DNA from: Bacteroidota bacterium
GTDB taxonomy: Bacteria; Bacteroidota; Bacteroidia; Chitinophagales; Chitinophagaceae
NCBI GenBank assembly: GCA_016183765.1
Contig: JACPEA010000001.1
Coordinates: forward strand, 113,098-177,097
DNA length: 64,000 nucleotides
Direction: 5' to 3'
Shown here: piece by piece, positions 60,591 through 64,000 of the stretch
How positions within the stretch are numbered: the first letter of the stretch is position 1
Layout of the letters: each line of letters begins with the position of its first letter
Made by a program: the position numbers and the translations under genes
Notes under the pieces: model-generated
The model's database searches: none
Told to the model about the DNA's origin: nothing
Seen by the model: only the letters and a program-made list of their open reading frames with translations

Positions 60591-61697
60591 TCAGGCTAAA
60601 AGGATGAAAGGCATGGTTATCCTTTCCTGTCCGTTGATGATGATGGAAAGCTGCTGTTGCCCGGGATAGAATTTGCGGGTAGTGATCAGGCGAAAACTTT
60701 GTTTGCGCTGTATGCTCAGTTGTTCATCGGGCGCCAGTACGCGCTCACTGATCTTGAATACTTTTTTGGCGTGTTGTCCGTTCTGGCGCAGGTAATGTAT
60801 CCCGTATTCCAAACGTATGGTCTGAGATCTGCCTGATCGGTTATGCAGGTGAAATGCAAAGGACAGTTCCTTACCGATCCTGACCTTCGGTGTCAGCAGA
60901 CTGGTTTGGGTCAGTTGAATGTCCTGGCTGTTGCTGAGGCCGTAGTAGCTGAGGATCCCGGCATGCCCTTTTTTCAATAAGGTGCGGCAGCCGTGTTTGA
61001 TGATGGCGTCTGTGTCTTTACCCAGGCCTTTCCATTTTTTGGCGATGGCGGTTACGATCTGTGGATGGTCTTTGGCAATATCGTTGAGGTGATTGGCCAC
61101 ACTGCGGCGTACCCATTCCGAGGGGTCCTGTTTCAGGTTCTCCAGTATGGGCAGAGCAGAGGAGGGATCTTTTTTCAACGCAGGTATAGCCATGGCCCAG
61201 GGCAGTCGGGGCCGGGTTCCTTCACTCGCCAGCCGTCGCACTTTGTGGTCCTTGTGTAAGGACCAGCGTTGCATCTGCTGCATCATTTTTTCCGGATACC
61301 GCAGCAGGAAGGGCCGTACGGCAAATTCGCAGCTGGTGAACTGGGTCACCTGTTCCATACATCGTACCGAACTTCGAAAATGTTCGATGCCATACAGTTC
61401 CACATAATCGGGCAGGAACATGAACTCAAGACTGTTCTCCGCAAAACCACTTTCCTGCAGGTGCCGGACCAGGGATAGGATCTGTTCAGCGGCCTGCTCA
61501 AAATCATCGGGCAAAAAATGGTGCAGCACTTCGGCGGTATGCCGCATGCGTTGTTTCAGTTCTTTGGATTCCCAGTCCTTGTTGAAGATCAGCTGGTTGA
61601 ATTTCTTTTTGTTGAAAGCCGGAAGTACAGCGCTGGCCGGTTTTGCAAAACGATCGTAAAAGGCAGGTGAATACAGGTCTTTTAAAGGCGAGGCCAT
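60591..61697 (-). CDS. DNA alkylation repair enzyme, AlkC-like
   Basis: 368 aa. HEAT-like helical repeats typical of the AlkC/AlkD superfamily (HTAEVLHHFLP; RLASEGTRPRLPWAMAIPALK; WVRRSVANHLNDIAKDHPQIV; KHGCRTLLKKG), which excise positively charged alkylated bases (3-methyladenine, 3-methylcytosine) without flipping them. The last ~100 residues (LSFAFHLHNRSGRSQTIRLEY...) look like an Ig-type sandwich, as described for AlkC. Alone on its strand here, no adjacent repair genes. Confidence 0.85.
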   Translation of the reverse strand: MASPLKDLYSPAFYDRFAKPASAVLPAFNKKKFNQLIFNKDWESKELKQRMRHTAEVLHHFLPDDFEQAAEQILSLVRHLQESGFAENSLEFMFLPDYVELYGIEHFRSSVRCMEQVTQFTSCEFAVRPFLLRYPEKMMQQMQRWSLHKDHKVRRLASEGTRPRLPWAMAIPALKKDPSSALPILENLKQDPSEWVRRSVANHLNDIAKDHPQIVTAIAKKWKGLGKDTDAIIKHGCRTLLKKGHAGILSYYGLSNSQDIQLTQTSLLTPKVRIGKELSFAFHLHNRSGRSQTIRLEYGIHYLRQNGQHAKKVFKISERVLAPDEQLSIQRKQSFRLITTRKFYPGQQQLSIIINGQERITMPFILLA

Positions 61698-61788
61698 GGG
61701 TTTGGGTTGGGTACAACAGAACAGCGGGCAAACTTACGATCACGCTTGTTTGCCTGGTGGTGAAAAGGAAGAATGGTCATGCTGTTAT

Positions 61789-62886
61789 TTATCCGGCCAC
61801 CGAAACCCCAATGAGTTTACCCACGCCAAATGTAACAGCGGCGGCAGCCAGTCCGAACAACACCTGCCGGAAACCGGAATACCAAACGTTTCTGCCGGTG
61901 AACAGTGTAATGGCAGCCCCGATCAGGAACAGGCCCACGGCACTCATTGCCACACTCACCATCACGGCATTCATACCGGTCATGAAGAAGAACGGGATCA
62001 CGGGAATGCTGGCGCCAATGGCAAACATGATGAACGAATACACGGCAGCTTCAACGGCGGAGCCTTTCAGCTCTTCTGCATTGATGCCCAGCTCTTCCTT
62101 CACCAGCACTTCATGTGCCTGGCTGGGATCTTTCATGATATCGGCTGCCATGGCATGCGCCTGGTCCTCGGGTATACCTTTGGCTATATAGATCAGTGCC
62201 AGTTCTTTCTGTTCTCCTTCGGGGTTGTTCTCCAGTTCTTCCATCTCAATCTGCATCTGGTTCTCGTAGAGTTCCTGTGAACTCTTTACAGAGATCCATT
62301 CGCCCAGCGACATGGACAATGCTCCTGCCAGTAAGCCGGCAAGTCCTGCCAGTAACACACCTTGCTGTCCCTCGGTGGCTCCCGCAATACCCATGATCAG
62401 GCTGAAATTGGATACCAGTCCGTCGTTGCCGCCCAATACGGCCGCACGGATCGCATTGCCACCCACCGAACGGTGTTTTTTTTCGAACTTGGATAACTGG
62501 GTACCGGTCACTTTTTCCTCTTTCTCCAGAATAGCCCGCAGGATGCTCACATGGGCGGATTCTGTTCCCCGGATGGCCAGGTTATTCTTTTTCTTGGTGT
62601 TGATGATGGCATTGGAAAGTCCTTTCTCGGTATCCATCAAAGAGCCCAGCACATAATCGTACCCGAATACCTTACCGATCAGGTTCAGTGTTTTGGCACG
62701 CCAGGAGGGCTGCATCAGGTTCTCTATACTAATGTTCTCTTTTTTGGCAAAAGCCTCTGCGTGGCTTTTTTCGATATCACTCATCTGCCTGAATACATTG
62801 GCAATGGTGGGATCTTCTTCGTGTTCGGCTAATTTCTGGTAAAGATAACTCGCGTCGATCTCGGTCTGAATGCTGCTGTATTTCAT
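61789..62886 (-). CDS. Ferritin-like (rubrerythrin) / VIT1 fusion membrane protein
   Basis: 365 aa. N-terminal ferritin-like domain (about 1-140) with Glu9 and two ExxH motifs (E39KSH42 and ESAH), then a VIT1/CCC1-type transporter of about five helices starting RAAVLGGNDGLVSNFSLIMG, the family signature, with LSMSLGEWISVKSSQEL. This is the MbfA (Er-VIT1) architecture, known to export iron and protect against peroxide. The ATG at 62886 is used; the 73 codons upstream in frame cover a repeat and are not protein-like. Confidence 0.88.
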   Translation of the reverse strand: MKYSSIQTEIDASYLYQKLAEHEEDPTIANVFRQMSDIEKSHAEAFAKKENISIENLMQPSWRAKTLNLIGKVFGYDYVLGSLMDTEKGLSNAIINTKKKNNLAIRGTESAHVSILRAILEKEEKVTGTQLSKFEKKHRSVGGNAIRAAVLGGNDGLVSNFSLIMGIAGATEGQQGVLLAGLAGLLAGALSMSLGEWISVKSSQELYENQMQIEMEELENNPEGEQKELALIYIAKGIPEDQAHAMAADIMKDPSQAHEVLVKEELGINAEELKGSAVEAAVYSFIMFAIGASIPVIPFFFMTGMNAVMVSVAMSAVGLFLIGAAITLFTGRNVWYSGFRQVLFGLAAAAVTFGVGKLIGVSVAG

Positions 62887-63148
62887 CTTGCAGTGTTTGG
62901 GTGGGGATGATAACTGCAGGAAAGTTACGAAAATTGGGGCATTGGCGGAATAGCGCATTGGCGTGTTAGCGCATTGGCAGATCCTCTTTTTTCGGGACGT
63001 CGATACGCTCTTCACCGCAGAGCCGGGGAGAGCGGGGAGGTTACGCAGAGGTCTCCTGCACTTCAACATTCCTTGCTCATCTGTTCCTCTGTTCTTTAGC
63101 CTCATTCAACATTCATCATTCCTTGCTCAATATTCAATATTCCCCTCG
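62887..63148. repeat. Intergenic CACCGCAGAG-family repeat
   Basis: 262 bp without a gene. Short direct repeats of GCATTGGCG type (62940-62978), then a 63012-63145 copy of the CACCGCAGAG...ACGCAGAGG repeat plus its CATTCCTTGCTCATCTGTTC tail. Confidence 0.7.
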
Positions 63149-63589
63149 CTATATCTTCCCTTTGTATCTCGGATCAAAATCCACCATCCATTCGATCCCG
63201 TATTTGTCTCTGAACATGCCAAAATACGAGCCCCAGGGACTGTCTGAAATGGGCATTTCAACGGTGCCTCCTGCGGAGAGTCCCTGGAACAGTTTGTCGG
63301 CCTCTTCTTTGCTTTCGGCGCTGATAGCGATTTTGCTTCTGTGTTCCATCTCATTCGTCTTGCCCATGAATTCCGGAACATCATTTCCCATCAGGATATT
63401 CATTTTGCCGATGGGCAGTGCAATGTGCATGATCTTATTGGCCTCCTGCTCTGATACAGGGAACTCGGCGCTGGCCAGGTCCTTGAAGCGCATGACCTGT
63501 GCAAACGCTCCGCCAAATACGGATCTGTAAAATTCAAACGCCTCTTCGGCATTGCCGTTGAAGTTGATGTGTGGATTGATGAGTGGCAT
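63149..63589 (-). CDS. VOC-family (PhnB-like) protein
   Basis: 146 aa. Glyoxalase-fold protein with INPHINFNGNAEEAFEFYRS and FGGAFAQVMRF at the N-terminus, GNDVPEFMG, and the second half FQGLSAGGTVEMP...WGSYFGMFRDKYGIEWMVDF, all typical of PhnB/YjdN-like proteins. Function unestablished. The chosen ATG at 63589 fits the family; an upstream in-frame extension runs through repeats. Confidence 0.88.
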   Translation of the reverse strand: MPLINPHINFNGNAEEAFEFYRSVFGGAFAQVMRFKDLASAEFPVSEQEANKIMHIALPIGKMNILMGNDVPEFMGKTNEMEHRSKIAISAESKEEADKLFQGLSAGGTVEMPISDSPWGSYFGMFRDKYGIEWMVDFDPRYKGKI

Positions 63590-63723
63590 GGTTTCTTTTT
63601 TGGTGAATGAACGGTTGTCGATATGATAGTACTTTACGAATATCGTTAAGAAAGCACAAAACGATACGGGGTATTTGCGACAATACCTGTGACTGAATAC
63701 GACAGGGAGGAGATTGGTGGGTT

Positions 63724-63765
63724 GTAGTTTGTGGTTTGTAGTTTGTGGTTTGTGGTTTGTGGTTT
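63724..63765. repeat. Heptamer array (GTRGTTT)
   Basis: Six consecutive units alternating GTAGTTT and GTGGTTT, upstream of the VOC gene. Confidence 0.8.
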
Positions 63766-63797
63766 TTGGGCTTTTCGAGGCACTCATCATTCATCTG

Positions 63798-64000
63798 TTC
63801 CTTGCTCATCTGTTCCTCTGTTCTCTTCACCGCAGCGCCGCAGAGAACGGGGAGTGAACGCAGAGGGTATTCTACTTCAACATCCATCATTCCTTGCTCA
63901 TCTGTTCCTCTGTTCTCTTCACCGCAGCGCCGCAGAGAACGGGGAGTGAACGCAGAGGGTATTCTACTTCAACATCCATCATTCCTTGCTCATCTGTTCA
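63798..64000. repeat. 92-bp tandem array at the right edge
   Basis: Two complete, apparently identical 92-bp units (63798-63889, 63890-63981) and the first 19 bp of a third, cut by the window. Each holds TTCACCGCAGCGCCGCAGAG...GAACGCAGAGG and the TTCCTTGCTCATCTGTTCC tail, so it is the same family as at 60386 and 63012. 63590-63723 contains no gene. Confidence 0.9.

Noticed and set aside
62886..63105. 73-codon N-terminal extension of the ferritin-VIT1 gene
   Set aside because: Runs through the CACCGCAGAG repeat and lacks protein-like character.
63798..64000. 92-bp repeats considered as CRISPR or rRNA operon edge
   Set aside because: Direct tandem units with no unique spacers; no rRNA sequence recognised.

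Overview
The window comes from a Bacteroidota chromosome, most likely family Chitinophagaceae. The evidence is lineage-typical proteins (DUF5686 outer-membrane protein, DUF5683, DUF3810, DUF4954, PorT-like barrels, ORF6N and VF530 proteins). Start regions mostly lack Shine-Dalgarno sequences, and many genes carry the Bacteroidota -7 promoter box TAnnTTTG a short way upstream of the start. Family and genus are inference. Almost all of the window is dense housekeeping DNA. There is no rRNA, no CRISPR array, no insertion sequence and no prophage. One tRNA is present, tRNA-Leu(GAG).

Layout. 1-2.5 kb: 3' end of holA, then a small accessory cassette (lipoprotein with an odd two-cysteine C-terminus, an easily missed 58-aa membrane protein, and a divergent HTH regulator). 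2.5-7.7 kb: ribF, purM, an FtsE-type ATPase and two coupled glycosyltransferases. 8-14.9 kb: smc, a DUF3592 protein, smpB, accD, fbaA. 15-19.6 kb: a soluble metal-receptor protein, a threonine synthase-like enzyme, its likely LysR regulator and a cystathionine beta-synthase. 20-22.6 kb: the DUF177-rpmF-plsX-acyltransferase lipid operon. 22.7-30.5 kb: DUF3810, tspO, dcd, a phosphopantetheinyl transferase, a translationally coupled pair (DUF2130 nuclease-like coiled coil plus a divergent kinase-like protein), tRNA-Leu, argS and gtrA. 30.5-37.5 kb: a secreted beta-helix protein, a large DUF5686 protein and dnaK. 37.7-43.9 kb: a 73-aa unknown protein with an unusually strong ribosome-binding site, an Old Yellow Enzyme with a palindromic operator, VF530/ORF6N, aconitase, a PspC protein and kdsA. 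44-50.6 kb: a threonine dehydrogenase-like SDR and a long reverse-strand cluster (UPF0173, parA, parB, DUF5683, dapB, an Rrf2 regulator, an outer-membrane protein). 50.8-64 kb: a metallophosphoesterase, a porin-like barrel, glmS with DUF4954, a GNAT acetyltransferase, a GH3 glycosidase with PA14 domain, an AlkC-type glycosylase, a ferritin-like/VIT1 fusion and a VOC protein.

Functional threads: chromosome maintenance (holA, smc, parAB), envelope and lipid synthesis (accD, plsX, acyltransferase, kdsA, glmS, dapB), sulfur and threonine amino-acid metabolism, and electrophile/iron/alkylation stress (Old Yellow Enzyme, ferritin-VIT1, AlkC, Rrf2).

The least-explained items are the DUF2130/kinase-like pair, the lipoprotein/58-aa protein/HTH cassette, the 73-aa protein, a perfect 31-bp palindrome inside the ORF6N coding sequence, and several intergenic repeat families. 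These include a CACCGCAGAG-type family that ends in a 92-bp tandem array at the right edge, and an ATGAGTGR octamer array found at two distant sites.
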